NCBI GenBank assembly: GCA_024743315.1
Contig: JANSWU010000002.1
Span: 186,001 to 250,000 of the forward strand
Direction: 5' to 3'
Source of the DNA: Hyphomonadaceae bacterium
GTDB taxonomy: Bacteria; Pseudomonadota; Alphaproteobacteria; Caulobacterales; Hyphomonadaceae
DNA length: 64,000 nt
Translations under genes and position numbers: made by a program
In this document: positions 24,539-32,259 of the stretch, one piece after another
Layout of the letters: each line of letters begins with the position of its first letter
Numbering within the stretch: the stretch's first letter is position 1
The notes under the pieces: model-generated
Seen by the model: the letters and a program-made list of their open reading frames with translations, nothing else
The model's database searches: none
Told to the model about the DNA's origin: nothing

Positions 24539-25382
24539 CCGTGAGCGCGGCTGGAGCAGCCGTTTCCTCAAAAGAAAGATCAGATGTGAACGGCTCTAAC
24601 ATCACAGCGCCGGCAGCATTTTGCGGCGCATAAATGTTCTCGAGCGTGACTTTCACCTCTGGATTCGCTGGCAAAGCCTGAGCGAGGGGGAGGCGATACT
24701 TGCGTTTGCCATCGTGCAAGACGACGAGATTGCTGATCGACTCGGTAATGGTCGTGCCGCCATCGCCGCGGATTTCAACGTCCCCGCGCAAACGGGCATG
24801 GGCATTGCCATTATTCTCCAGATCAAACACCACGGCCTGCTCGCCATCAGGCGATTGAGTCAGGCTGGCGCCCTTGATTTCAGGCTTGCTCTCGGCATTG
24901 CCCATGGTCAGGTAAAACAGGCTGGCAATCTGATACTTCTTCCAGACGCCGGACTGGCCGGACCGCTCTTCCGGCAACAAGGTGGAAGCGATCAACGCGA
25001 AACGATAGTCGCCTTCACGGTCGATCCGGATCGGCGCCGCCATGTCGACAATAATCTGCTCAGTCTCGCCCGGTTCCAGGGTCACGAAAGCAGGACTGAA
25101 GCGCACCCAATTGGCGGCAGACACATCGCTTTCACCGGGCGGGGTTAAGGCGATCTGACCGTTTTCATCGAGGCTCCAATCGGCGAGGCCCAAAGTCAGG
25201 GAAATCGTATCTTCCTGGTGCACATTGCCGAGATTGATCACCTGGCGTTGGCGATCGCCTGGTTGGACTGACATTTCGACCGTGGTTGGCTGCAGGCCAA
25301 TCCCAAATGGTGCGGCGGGTGCGGCGATGGCCGCCATGGCAAAGGCAATAAAGCCAGTCCGCAGCGCGGATGGAAAGCGCAT
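24513..25382 (-). CDS. PapD-like periplasmic chaperone-type protein
   Basis: The protein is exported (signal peptide IAFAMAAIAAPAAP) and has the two-immunoglobulin pattern of fimbrial-type chaperones: an N-terminal β-domain starting GLQPTTVEMSVQPGDRQRQV, through VRFSPAFVTLEPGETEQIIV (the conserved 'P..L.PGe.Q.ir' strand) and DREGDYRFALIAS, then a second domain after residue ~150. It is probably a chaperone for a secreted or surface β-sheet protein; the following secreted gene is the obvious candidate. No usher gene is present. ATG 25382 is chosen over 25418 because GGGGA precedes it and it gives a proper signal peptide. Confidence 0.75.
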   Translation of the reverse strand: MRFPSALRTGFIAFAMAAIAAPAAPFGIGLQPTTVEMSVQPGDRQRQVINLGNVHQEDTISLTLGLADWSLDENGQIALTPPGESDVSAANWVRFSPAFVTLEPGETEQIIVDMAAPIRIDREGDYRFALIASTLLPEERSGQSGVWKKYQIASLFYLTMGNAESKPEIKGASLTQSPDGEQAVVFDLENNGNAHARLRGDVEIRGDGGTTITESISNLVVLHDGKRKYRLPLAQALPANPEVKVTLENIYAPQNAAGAVMLEPFTSDLSFEETAAPAALTDDAETALE

Positions 25383-25453
25383 AAACAAATCCCCTAGTTT
25401 TAAGCTCTTATTGGCCAAGACCTTATGCGGTTATGGTTACCGGAGGGTTTCTA

Positions 25454-25585
25454 ATGCGCCTGTCGGCTTGCCGGTTTTGCAGGGCTCGGGTAACGCGATC
25501 ACATGAAATTACCGGGTCACAAGAAGCGGAAACACGTCGCGGCGGATATCAGCACCAAACCGGGGCGCGTCCGGGCCGAGCGTGA
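25454..25585 (+). CDS. Possible 43-residue upstream ORF overlapping the phosphatase start
   Basis: GGAGGG, 6 bases, then ATG is the best ribosome site in the region. The frame (MRLSACRFCRARV...) runs 43 codons and ends inside the phosphatase gene in another frame. It is shorter than the ORF-track limit. It may be a regulatory uORF, or the strong site may be chance in a G-rich region. Low support. Confidence 0.2.
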   Translation: MRLSACRFCRARVTRSHEITGSQEAETRRGGYQHQTGARPGRA

Positions 25586-26198
25586 ACTTACGCTCGGCGA
25601 TCACGGGTTTCTGCGTGAGAGTTTCCAGAACCTGCACCAGATCAGCGACGAGATGTGGCGCTCCAATCAGCCGAATCCGCGCCAGATCGCCGACCATGTA
25701 CGTCAGCGTGGGATCAAAACAATCCTCAACCTGCGCGGCCCGAGCACGCGTGGCTATTATCTGTTGGAAAAAGAAGCCTGCGAAGAGCTCGGCGTGACCC
25801 TGATAGATTTTCAGGTCTATTCCCGCGACACGCCAACGGTAGAGCGCGTTCTCGAGGCAAAAAAGTTATTTGAATCAATCGAATACCCGGCTTTGATGCA
25901 TTGCAAATCGGGCGCAGATCGAGCCGGCCTGATGAGCGTCCTCTACGTGATTTTCCGGCTCGGTGAGCCTGTCAGCGTTGCGGTTCGGCAACTGTCGAAG
26001 AAATATCTACACATGCGCGAGGGCAAAACCGGTCTTCTGGACGCCTTTTTCGAGACCTATCTGGAGGCCGAAAAAGCCACCGGCATTGCCTTCGAAGACT
26101 GGTTGGTCACGGAATATGACCGCGTTCAAGTCAAGGAGGACTTCCTCAAATCCGGCAAGGGGCGGCTTCGCCTCGATTGGCTGCTACGCCGCGAATAA
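25503..26198 (+). CDS. Tyrosine/dual-specificity phosphatase family protein
   Basis: The Cys-based phosphatase signature HCxxGxxR is seen as HCKSGADRAG (Cys near residue 134). Upstream are the fold hallmarks: MWRSNQPNPRQIADHVRQRG and ILNLRGPSTRG. These are typical of the PTP-like/Siw14 group that hydrolyses phosphotyrosine or inositol pyrophosphate. The 231 residues have no signal peptide, so the protein is cytosolic. No cognate kinase is adjacent. The ATG has a poor ribosome site, but a strong one with a different-frame ATG lies 49 bases upstream (see the uORF). Confidence 0.85.
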   Translation: MKLPGHKKRKHVAADISTKPGRVRAERELTLGDHGFLRESFQNLHQISDEMWRSNQPNPRQIADHVRQRGIKTILNLRGPSTRGYYLLEKEACEELGVTLIDFQVYSRDTPTVERVLEAKKLFESIEYPALMHCKSGADRAGLMSVLYVIFRLGEPVSVAVRQLSKKYLHMREGKTGLLDAFFETYLEAEKATGIAFEDWLVTEYDRVQVKEDFLKSGKGRLRLDWLLRRE

Positions 26199-26277
26199 GG
26201 GCTTTTTTTTCTGGCCTTGGGCTGGGATTCGTGGAACGTTGCCCTCTGTGCGAAACATTGAGGAAAGGGGTTCGCGT

Positions 26278-26598
26278 ATGAAAAAGGTTATCTTTGCATC
26301 GCTGTTTGCGATTGGCTTGGCAGCCTGTGGGGGTGCCGGTGGTGGCGGCGCCAAAGCGGCGCTGGTTCAGTCTTGCCTTGACGATGGCAGCACTGACGAA
26401 AGCACCTGCAATTGCATGGCGGATAAAGCCGTCAGCGATCTCGATCCGAAACTGGTCGATATTCTCGTCGAAGCCACGAAGGCTGAAGACGAGGATGCGT
26501 TCATGATGTCGAAAATGAGTGAGCTTTCACCAGAAGAGATGACATCATTCATGACCGTCATGATGGGTGCCGCGACTGAGTGCGGCATGGAGATGTAA
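26278..26598 (+). CDS. Small lipoprotein, unknown function
   Basis: The 106-residue product begins MKKVIFASLFAIGLAACGG, a clean lipoprotein signal with lipobox LAAC. The mature protein has four cysteines (CLDDGSTDESTCNC ... ECGMEM) and a predicted helical, acidic, Met-rich core. It resembles small secreted or periplasmic proteins often found in clusters in this lineage; no family is recognised. ATG 26278 has AGGAAAGGGG upstream. The longer track ORF beginning at 25963 lies inside the phosphatase gene and is not the start. Confidence 0.78.
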   Translation: MKKVIFASLFAIGLAACGGAGGGGAKAALVQSCLDDGSTDESTCNCMADKAVSDLDPKLVDILVEATKAEDEDAFMMSKMSELSPEEMTSFMTVMMGAATECGMEM

Positions 26599-26623
26599 GG
26601 ACGACGAGTAAATCTGGTTTAAA

Positions 26624-26661
26624 ACAGCCCGGGCCTGAAAGAACTCAGATGTCCGGGTTGT
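26624..26661 (+). terminator. Possible terminator after the small lipoprotein gene
   Basis: ACAGCCCGG and CCGGGTTGT pair over 9 bases (one G:U) around a 20-base loop, followed by CTTTGTG. It is a weaker candidate because the loop is long and the T-run short. Confidence 0.35.
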
Positions 26662-26683
26662 CTTTGTGTAGAAAGAGGACGCC

Positions 26684-26971
26684 ATGAAATTCTTCATTAT
26701 CAACAGCTTCCGCCTAATGGTTTATGTGGCTTACTTGGCCACAATCATCATTGGTCTCTTACTGGCTTATTATAATGCGGTTCCCCAGAAAGGGGCGATG
26801 ATTACGGACCTGCTCGGCATTGAGGGCTCAATGGCCCAAGTGCTGTCCTTTGTCGCTCTGTCTGTCGGCAGCTGGATTATTGCCAGTGTTGTGGCCGGTC
26901 TGATCGTCACGATTCTCGACATTCGCGACGACATTAATGACCGTCTGCCAGACGCGCGACGCGACGACTAA
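26684..26971 (+). CDS. Two-span small membrane protein, unknown function
   Basis: The 95 residues hold two hydrophobic segments, about 10-30 (LMVYVAYLATIIIGLLLAYY) and 50-76 (SFVALSVGSWIIASVVAGLIV), and end in a charged tail LDIRDDINDRLPDARRDD. It is probably an inner-membrane protein. No family is recognised. It precedes a MAPEG gene by 24 bases on the same strand and may be co-transcribed. Confidence 0.68.
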   Translation: MKFFIINSFRLMVYVAYLATIIIGLLLAYYNAVPQKGAMITDLLGIEGSMAQVLSFVALSVGSWIIASVVAGLIVTILDIRDDINDRLPDARRDD

Positions 26972-26995
26972 AGACTTGAAACCGGGGAGGGCTGG

Positions 26996-27382
26996 ATGAG
27001 CGCACTGCAAGTCGCGAGCGTCTATATCGCGATCAATATTTTGATGCTCATTTGGCTCGCCTTCCGGGTCGTAACCCATCGGTTTCGCGGCAAAATCTCT
27101 ATGGGAGATGGCGGGTCTGAACCCTTGGCCAAGGCCATCCGGGTGCATGGAAATGCTTCAGAAAACACCCCGCCCATGCTGATCGGGCTCTTGGCACTGG
27201 CCTTCCTGAACGGACCCGTCTGGCTGATCCATGCGCTCGGCATTGGGTTCACAGGTGGACGCCTTCTGCACGCGATTGGCATGGGGGGCGGCCCCTTGAT
27301 CTTTCGTCAACTCGGCATGATCCTGACCTGGACCGGCATGGGCATTGTGTCGCTTGCCCTTCTGTATTTCGTCTTTAGCTAG
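26996..27382 (+). CDS. MAPEG family membrane protein
   Basis: MAPEG proteins are four-helix integral membrane proteins. Some act as glutathione transferases or peroxidases; many bacterial ones are uncharacterised. Hydrophobic spans fill the 128 residues, and the signature loop RVHGNASENTPPMLIGLLAL matches the family's 'RaHgNfaEn.P'. TFTGGRLLHAIGM-like residues (GFTGGRLLHAIGM) provide the second motif. AGGAG-like ATG context is moderate (GGGGAGGG before the ATG). The next membrane-protein gene starts 6 bases after its stop. Confidence 0.88.
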   Translation: MSALQVASVYIAINILMLIWLAFRVVTHRFRGKISMGDGGSEPLAKAIRVHGNASENTPPMLIGLLALAFLNGPVWLIHALGIGFTGGRLLHAIGMGGGPLIFRQLGMILTWTGMGIVSLALLYFVFS

Positions 27383-27388
27383 GCCTGT

Positions 27389-28210
27389 ATGGCCACGAAA
27401 CTGACGATCCCTGAGCTTTTACAAGACAGCATCGACCGCATGCAGCGGCTGATTGTGCCGTCTTTGCCATTTGCGGCCTCGTTCGCTGTTGCCTCGGGTG
27501 TCCTGATCTGGGCGGCAAATGTATTGCCGGAAGGCGGCTCTGGCTTTGCCGCGTTCAGCGCGCTGTTCTTTTTGACCTTATTCGCGCACAGCCTGTTTTC
27601 CGTCGCGATGTATCATGCCGTCTTACCGGCTCGGTCCGGCAAGCTCGGAGCGGCGTGGAAGCTCACGCTGGCCTGGATTCTGGTTTTCGTGATCGCGGCA
27701 ATTGCGGGCAGCATGATCACGCTGTTTTTTGCCCTCATCGGCGCAAGCCTCGGTGTCGGCACCAGTGAGGATGTTGGCAATATCTCCGACATGACGGCGC
27801 AAATGCGCGAAGGCGGGACGTTCTGGCCGCTGTTTATGCTGTTTCTGGCCACCCTGTTTGGCCTGTTCTGGTTCGCTGTGCGGTTGATGACCTTCGCTGC
27901 CGCAACCTCGGCGCGCGGCACCGTGCACGTCTTGCGTACCTGGTATTGGACAAAAGGGTACTTTCGGGTGCTCGGCCCGTTGATGCTTGGTCTTGTGGTT
28001 GTTCCGATTGCCGCTTTGGGGCAACTTGCAGGCGTTGTCAGTGGGATCGTGTTCGGTCCTGAACCGACACCGGTCCAGGCGGGCCTGTCGACGGCTCTGG
28101 CGATGATCATTCTGTTGCCGTCAGCCTGGCTCGGACATGGCTTTGCCGCGTCCGTCTTTGCCCGGCTGGCACCTGAGGACACGGATCAGACGACAACGCC
28201 CGCCTCGTAA
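27389..28210 (+). CDS. Multi-span membrane protein, unknown function
   Basis: The 273-residue protein has about six hydrophobic segments, including FAASFAVASGVLIWAANVL, GSGFAAFSALFFLTLFAHSL, LTLAWILVFVIAAIAGSM, FGLFWFAVRLM and STALAMIILLPSAWLGHGF. No transporter or enzyme motif is recognised. It is encoded 6 bases downstream of the MAPEG gene and probably in one operon with it and the preceding small membrane protein. Its 3' end overlaps the convergent CoA-transferase gene by 25 bases. Confidence 0.72.
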   Translation: MATKLTIPELLQDSIDRMQRLIVPSLPFAASFAVASGVLIWAANVLPEGGSGFAAFSALFFLTLFAHSLFSVAMYHAVLPARSGKLGAAWKLTLAWILVFVIAAIAGSMITLFFALIGASLGVGTSEDVGNISDMTAQMREGGTFWPLFMLFLATLFGLFWFAVRLMTFAAATSARGTVHVLRTWYWTKGYFRVLGPLMLGLVVVPIAALGQLAGVVSGIVFGPEPTPVQAGLSTALAMIILLPSAWLGHGFAASVFARLAPEDTDQTTTPAS

Positions 28211-29385
28211 AGCGCTTTGATCGTTTCGGCGTCATAGCCGATTGAGGCTAGCACATCCTTAGAATGCTCGCCCATGCGCGGTGAAGCCCCCTTGGGCCCA
28301 TCATTTGCGCCCGGAAAGCGGATCGGAGAGGCCGGGGATGAGAATGTTGAGCCGTCGCCGCTCGCGCTCGGCACCTGGGTGATACCACCGGCGGCTTTGA
28401 CTTGCGGATCCTTGGCAACCTCCGCCAGTGTTTGCACCGGCGCCCAGGCAATCGCTTCGGCGTCCAGGCGTTCGGCGATTTCGGCTTTGGTATATTTGCC
28501 GAACGCTTCGTCCATCAGGGTGACGAGTTCGGCTGCATTGGCCCGGCGCGATTTTCCGGTCGTGTAGCGCTCATCCTCGATCAGGTCTTCGCGATCCATT
28601 ACCCGGCAAAGCGGCGCCCAATCGACATTACCTTGGCGCGAAACGATGCAAATCCAGCTCTCATCCTTGGTCTTGAAGAAGTTCATCAAAGGCTGGATCT
28701 GCTCATGCCGCGACTTGGTCGAGCCAATCCGGCCGAAAAACAGCTGGATGGCGAAATCCGAGCCAAGCGCGAACAAGGCGGCGCGGAGCAGGGAGGCTTC
28801 GACCAGCTGTCCTTCGCCGGTGCGCTGGGCTTTGACCAAAGCGGCGCAAATCCCCGCGGCCGCAGCCATACTGGTCGTGTGATCGCCAAAGGCGGTGCGC
28901 AAAGCGAACGGGTCTTGGCCCTTGGGTACTGTCAATTGCCCGACCCCGGCGCGCGACCAGAAGGAGGCGACATCAAAGCCAGGTTTGTCGGCATCCGGGC
29001 CTTCGAGACCATAGCCGGTCAGCGTGCAATAAACGAGTTTTGGATTGATCGCGTGCAGGCTGGCATAATCAAGTCCAGAGCGGCTCAACCCCCCGGGCCG
29101 GACATTGGTCAGAAACACATCAGCATCACCGGCCAATTCGCGCAGGATTTTCTGACCTTCTTCGGTACGGGTGTCGAGGACGATGGATTTCTTGCCGCGA
29201 TTGTCGAAATCGAAGACTGGATTGTCCTGAATATCGGTCCCGATCGTGCTGAAGAAGTTGCGGATCGGATCTCCGCCGGGCGGTTCGATCTTGATCACAT
29301 CGGCGCCCCAATCGCTCAGGATGCCGCCTGCGCCGGGGGCTGCCATATAGGTGGCATGCTCAATCACTTTTATCCCGTCTAACAT
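28186..29385 (-). CDS. CaiB/BaiF family CoA transferase
   Basis: Class III CoA transferases move CoA between carboxylic acids. The 399 residues begin MLDGIKVIEHATYMAAPGAG and carry the family segments GADVIKIEPPGGDP, FDFDNRGKKSIVLD and the region with the catalytic Asp, LRTAFGDHTTSMAAAAG. Substrate is unknown; relatives include formyl-CoA transferase and carnitine and bile-acid CoA transferases. I chose ATG 29385 over the track's 29397 because GGGAA is better spaced for it and CaiB proteins usually begin with MLxG. It is divergent from the DUF2336 gene. Confidence 0.92.
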   Translation of the reverse strand: MLDGIKVIEHATYMAAPGAGGILSDWGADVIKIEPPGGDPIRNFFSTIGTDIQDNPVFDFDNRGKKSIVLDTRTEEGQKILRELAGDADVFLTNVRPGGLSRSGLDYASLHAINPKLVYCTLTGYGLEGPDADKPGFDVASFWSRAGVGQLTVPKGQDPFALRTAFGDHTTSMAAAAGICAALVKAQRTGEGQLVEASLLRAALFALGSDFAIQLFFGRIGSTKSRHEQIQPLMNFFKTKDESWICIVSRQGNVDWAPLCRVMDREDLIEDERYTTGKSRRANAAELVTLMDEAFGKYTKAEIAERLDAEAIAWAPVQTLAEVAKDPQVKAAGGITQVPSASGDGSTFSSPASPIRFPGANDGPKGASPRMGEHSKDVLASIGYDAETIKALYEAGVVV

Positions 29386-29498
29386 CGCGTTTCCCATCTC
29401 TTATGTCCGTCCCGATTTCTTGTTTGGTAAACCAGGTATTAACCCGCTCAGTTCATTTATTCACAAATCAGAATCGGTGACAGGGATTACGCCGCGAT

Positions 29499-30647
29499 AT
29501 GACTGTACAAAGCATGCGACCGGAACTCAGCGAGAACGACATAATTCGCTTAATGAAAGGCGAAACGTCGGAGGAGCGCGCCACCGTTGCCCATCGTCTC
29601 TGCCGCCGGATCGCGACGGATGTGTTGAGCGATGGCGAACGCCAGTACGCCGATGAAATTATTCAGATTTTGGCCAAGGATACGGCAGAACTCGTACGCC
29701 GTACTTTATCAGTCACACTCCGAAATTCACCGCGCCTGCCTCACAGTGTAGCGGTGCAACTGGCCCAGGACGTCGAGTCGGTTGCGATTCCACTGCTCGA
29801 AAACTCACCTGTTTTCTCGGATGAAGACCTGATTGAACTCGTTCTCTCAGTGACAGCCGCCAAGCAAGCTGCAATCGCCGGTCGGGCCAGCATTTCGGGG
29901 CCGCTATCGGAGGTGATCTGTGAGCATGCGGCCGAAATCGCGGTCGAAACCATCGCGTCCAATCCCGGCGCAGACCTCACCGATCGCGCCTTTGAGCATT
30001 CTATTGAACGCTTTCCGGCCAACCAGTCCATGCATGAAGGCCTGGTCCTGCGCGATCATATCCCGGTCCATATTGCCGAGAAAATGGTCTCACTGGTCTC
30101 TGGCCAGGTCTTTGACTTACTCATCAACCGGCATGAGTTACCGGCGCAAATGGCGATTGATCTCGCCGCCGGTGCGCGCGAGCGGGCAACGATTGATCTG
30201 GTGGAACAGGCTGGGCGAACCAATGATCTGTCGCGCTTTGTCTCCCAGCTCAATCTCAATGGCCGTTTGACCCATTCCCTGATCATGCGCGCGCTTTGTG
30301 TCGGCCATATGCCCTTTGTGGAGCATGCCTTGGCGGAGCTTTCCGGCGTGCCGCATTCGCGCGCCTGGCTGATGATCCATGATGCTGGGCCGCTCGGCTT
30401 GCAAGCGATTTTCGATCGTGCGGGCCTGCATCGCAAATTGCTGCCAGCCTTCCGCGCCGCAGTCAAAGTCTTTCATGAGCTTGAGCTCGATGGCGAAGCG
30501 AATGACAAGGCGCGGTTCAGAATGCGCATGATCGAGCGCGTGCTGACGCAGTTCCAGGCCATCCCGAAAGATGATCTCGATTATCTTCTCGAAAAGCTCG
30601 ATGCGTATGCCGAGCAAGCCAAATTGCGCGAAGAAAGCGCCGCTTAG
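29499..30647 (+). CDS. DUF2336 family protein
   Basis: The 382-residue protein fits DUF2336, a family common in alphaproteobacteria. Its start ENDIIRLMKGETSEERATVAHRLCRR and the helical repeats LSVTLRNSPRLPHSVAVQLAQDVESVAIPLLENSPVFSDEDLIELVL match HEAT-like pair repeats. There is no signal peptide or membrane span. Function is unknown; members are often near signalling genes. It converges, with a 4-base overlap, on a degenerate EAL protein, which may hint at a link to c-di-GMP signalling but is not proof. Confidence 0.85.
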   Translation: MTVQSMRPELSENDIIRLMKGETSEERATVAHRLCRRIATDVLSDGERQYADEIIQILAKDTAELVRRTLSVTLRNSPRLPHSVAVQLAQDVESVAIPLLENSPVFSDEDLIELVLSVTAAKQAAIAGRASISGPLSEVICEHAAEIAVETIASNPGADLTDRAFEHSIERFPANQSMHEGLVLRDHIPVHIAEKMVSLVSGQVFDLLINRHELPAQMAIDLAAGARERATIDLVEQAGRTNDLSRFVSQLNLNGRLTHSLIMRALCVGHMPFVEHALAELSGVPHSRAWLMIHDAGPLGLQAIFDRAGLHRKLLPAFRAAVKVFHELELDGEANDKARFRMRMIERVLTQFQAIPKDDLDYLLEKLDAYAEQAKLREESAA

Positions 30648-31333
30648 GCGTCAGCCCGCATCCGGAACCCGTATTCGACGCCGAGCTCGTTGAGGTAATA
30701 CGTGTCGCGCCAATTGGCGTTTTCCGCGATGACCAGCATGCCGGCGCAAGCGGCGGCATCAATCCGGTCCTGCAGGGCTTCATCCCCTTCAATTTTCCGC
30801 GCATCAACGCGCAAACTGTCGAGCAGAATGCGCAGATTGTGGTCGAGCGGCGCCTGCCACGACCGTGTCGAGTTTAGCGATACTCGGAACCCACACTTGC
30901 GCAGGGCTTCGATCCCGGACTGCGCGCTGCGGGCGGCTGGCAGCGCCAGCGCTGCGTCCTGAACCTCGAGGCAGATTTCTTGTGGGCACAACTTGGTCCG
31001 CGCAATGGCGGCGTCGCAGGCCAAAGCCGTGTCCGGGTGGATCAGGGCGACCAAAGGTAATTCAACGATCACAGGGCGCTCGACGGTACGATTGTGCGCG
31101 TCATGCGCCACAGCTTCGAGATGTTCGGCCATCCATTGCGCAGGAGTGGCGGCCTCGCTGCCTTCTGCAGCGAGGGCCGCCGGTCCGAAAACCGCACGCT
31201 CTTCGAAGCGCTTCTCGGTTTCGGCAAACAAAAGCACGGCATCGCCTGTTTCCAGGTGCATGACGGGCAGAAGCCGGTTGCGAAGTGGGGGCGCTGTTTG
31301 CGCGCCGCTGAGGCTGAGTGGAGTAGGGCGCAT
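30644..31333 (-). CDS. Degenerate EAL-like domain protein
   Basis: The C-terminal ~150 residues follow the EAL phosphodiesterase fold: CPQEICLEVQDAAL (in place of the 'lElTE' strand), ALRKCGFRVSLNSTRSWQAP (in place of 'GvrlalDDFGtG'), RILLDSLRVDARKIEGDE, and ACAGMLVIAENANWRDTYYL (for 'vvAEGVEt'). The EAL motif, the catalytic DDFG and most metal ligands are absent, so it is unlikely to hydrolyse c-di-GMP. It may bind ligand or protein. The N-terminal ~80 residues are unassigned. ATG 31333 follows GGAAG; the track start is 24 bases upstream. The call is by motif position only. Confidence 0.6.
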   Translation of the reverse strand: MRPTPLSLSGAQTAPPLRNRLLPVMHLETGDAVLLFAETEKRFEERAVFGPAALAAEGSEAATPAQWMAEHLEAVAHDAHNRTVERPVIVELPLVALIHPDTALACDAAIARTKLCPQEICLEVQDAALALPAARSAQSGIEALRKCGFRVSLNSTRSWQAPLDHNLRILLDSLRVDARKIEGDEALQDRIDAAACAGMLVIAENANWRDTYYLNELGVEYGFRMRADA

Positions 31334-31446
31334 TCTGCTTCCGTGACGTTGCGACAAGCCTCGTACCTACAGAAACATAGTTGAAATCACGCGCACATCG
31401 GTGTGAGGATTTCTGGCAAATTTGATCAAACTTTTTCGGAGTGCCC

Positions 31447-32259
31447 ATGTCAGAGCCAGCCGAGCCTCGCCTGTCCGCCACAATCCTCCTCTTGCGCGAC
31501 CAGCCCGACCTGCAAGTGCTGATGGTGAAGCGTCATTATGAGATCGATTTTGCGTCGGGCGCGCTTGTCTTTCCAGGTGGCAAGGCAAATGAAGAAGATG
31601 AGGACCCGGCCTGGGCAGATTGGACCGATGGGGATTTCCACGGTGAAGAACAGGCGGCCCGGATCTCCGCCATTCGCGAGGCTTATGAAGAAGCCGGGAT
31701 CATACTCGCGCGTCGGAAGGCAGCGCGAGGCTCTGAAGCAGCATTGGTGGGCCAGGATGTTGTCGATACGCTTGCGCCGATGCGCGGCCCAGTAGATCGC
31801 CGCGAAGCGAGTTTCCTGGACCTGATCAAACAGCACGACCTGGTCCTGGCGCTCGATGCGCTGGTGCATTTCGGGCATTGGATCACGCCGACCATGATGC
31901 CGAAACGGTTCGATACGCATTTCTATCTCGCCGCAACGCCGCCAGACCAAGTGGCCGAGCAGGATGGCCGCGAGACCACGGAGGCGGTCTGGCTCGGTCC
32001 AAAGGAAGCCCTCGACATGGAGGCTGCCGGGGCCGCAACGATCATTTTCCCGACCCGAATGAACCTCGGCAAGCTCGCCGAAACCCCGAACGTAGCCGCG
32101 GCGCTCGATCGCTTTTCATCTGAGCCGGTGGTCACGGTCTTGCCGGAGATCGGCAAGGATGAGACGGGCGACCCGTGCCTGCACATTCCAGAAGAGGCCG
32201 GCTATATCCAGGTCACCGAGCCGCTGAAGCGCGTCGCCAATGTCGCGAAAAGCAAATGA
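31447..32259 (+). CDS. NUDIX hydrolase, NUDT19/NUDT7-like
   Basis: NUDIX enzymes cut nucleoside diphosphates linked to other groups. SATILLLRDQPDLQVLMVKR starts the fold. VFPGGK is the start of the Nudix box, and AIREAYEEAGIIL is its REx2EExG helix. About 35 residues separate the two, as in NUDT19-like proteins, which act on acyl-CoA or related substrates. The 270 residues have no signal peptide. ATG 31447 follows CGGAG; GTG 31441 is less likely. The stop overlaps the downstream crotonase ATG (ATGA), linking the two in an acyl-CoA theme. Confidence 0.85.
   Translation: MSEPAEPRLSATILLLRDQPDLQVLMVKRHYEIDFASGALVFPGGKANEEDEDPAWADWTDGDFHGEEQAARISAIREAYEEAGIILARRKAARGSEAALVGQDVVDTLAPMRGPVDRREASFLDLIKQHDLVLALDALVHFGHWITPTMMPKRFDTHFYLAATPPDQVAEQDGRETTEAVWLGPKEALDMEAAGAATIIFPTRMNLGKLAETPNVAAALDRFSSEPVVTVLPEIGKDETGDPCLHIPEEAGYIQVTEPLKRVANVAKSK

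Noticed and set aside
28402-29382. 326-aa plus-strand ORF opposite the CoA transferase
   Set aside because: CaiB motifs on the minus strand are unambiguous; the plus frame is a shadow.
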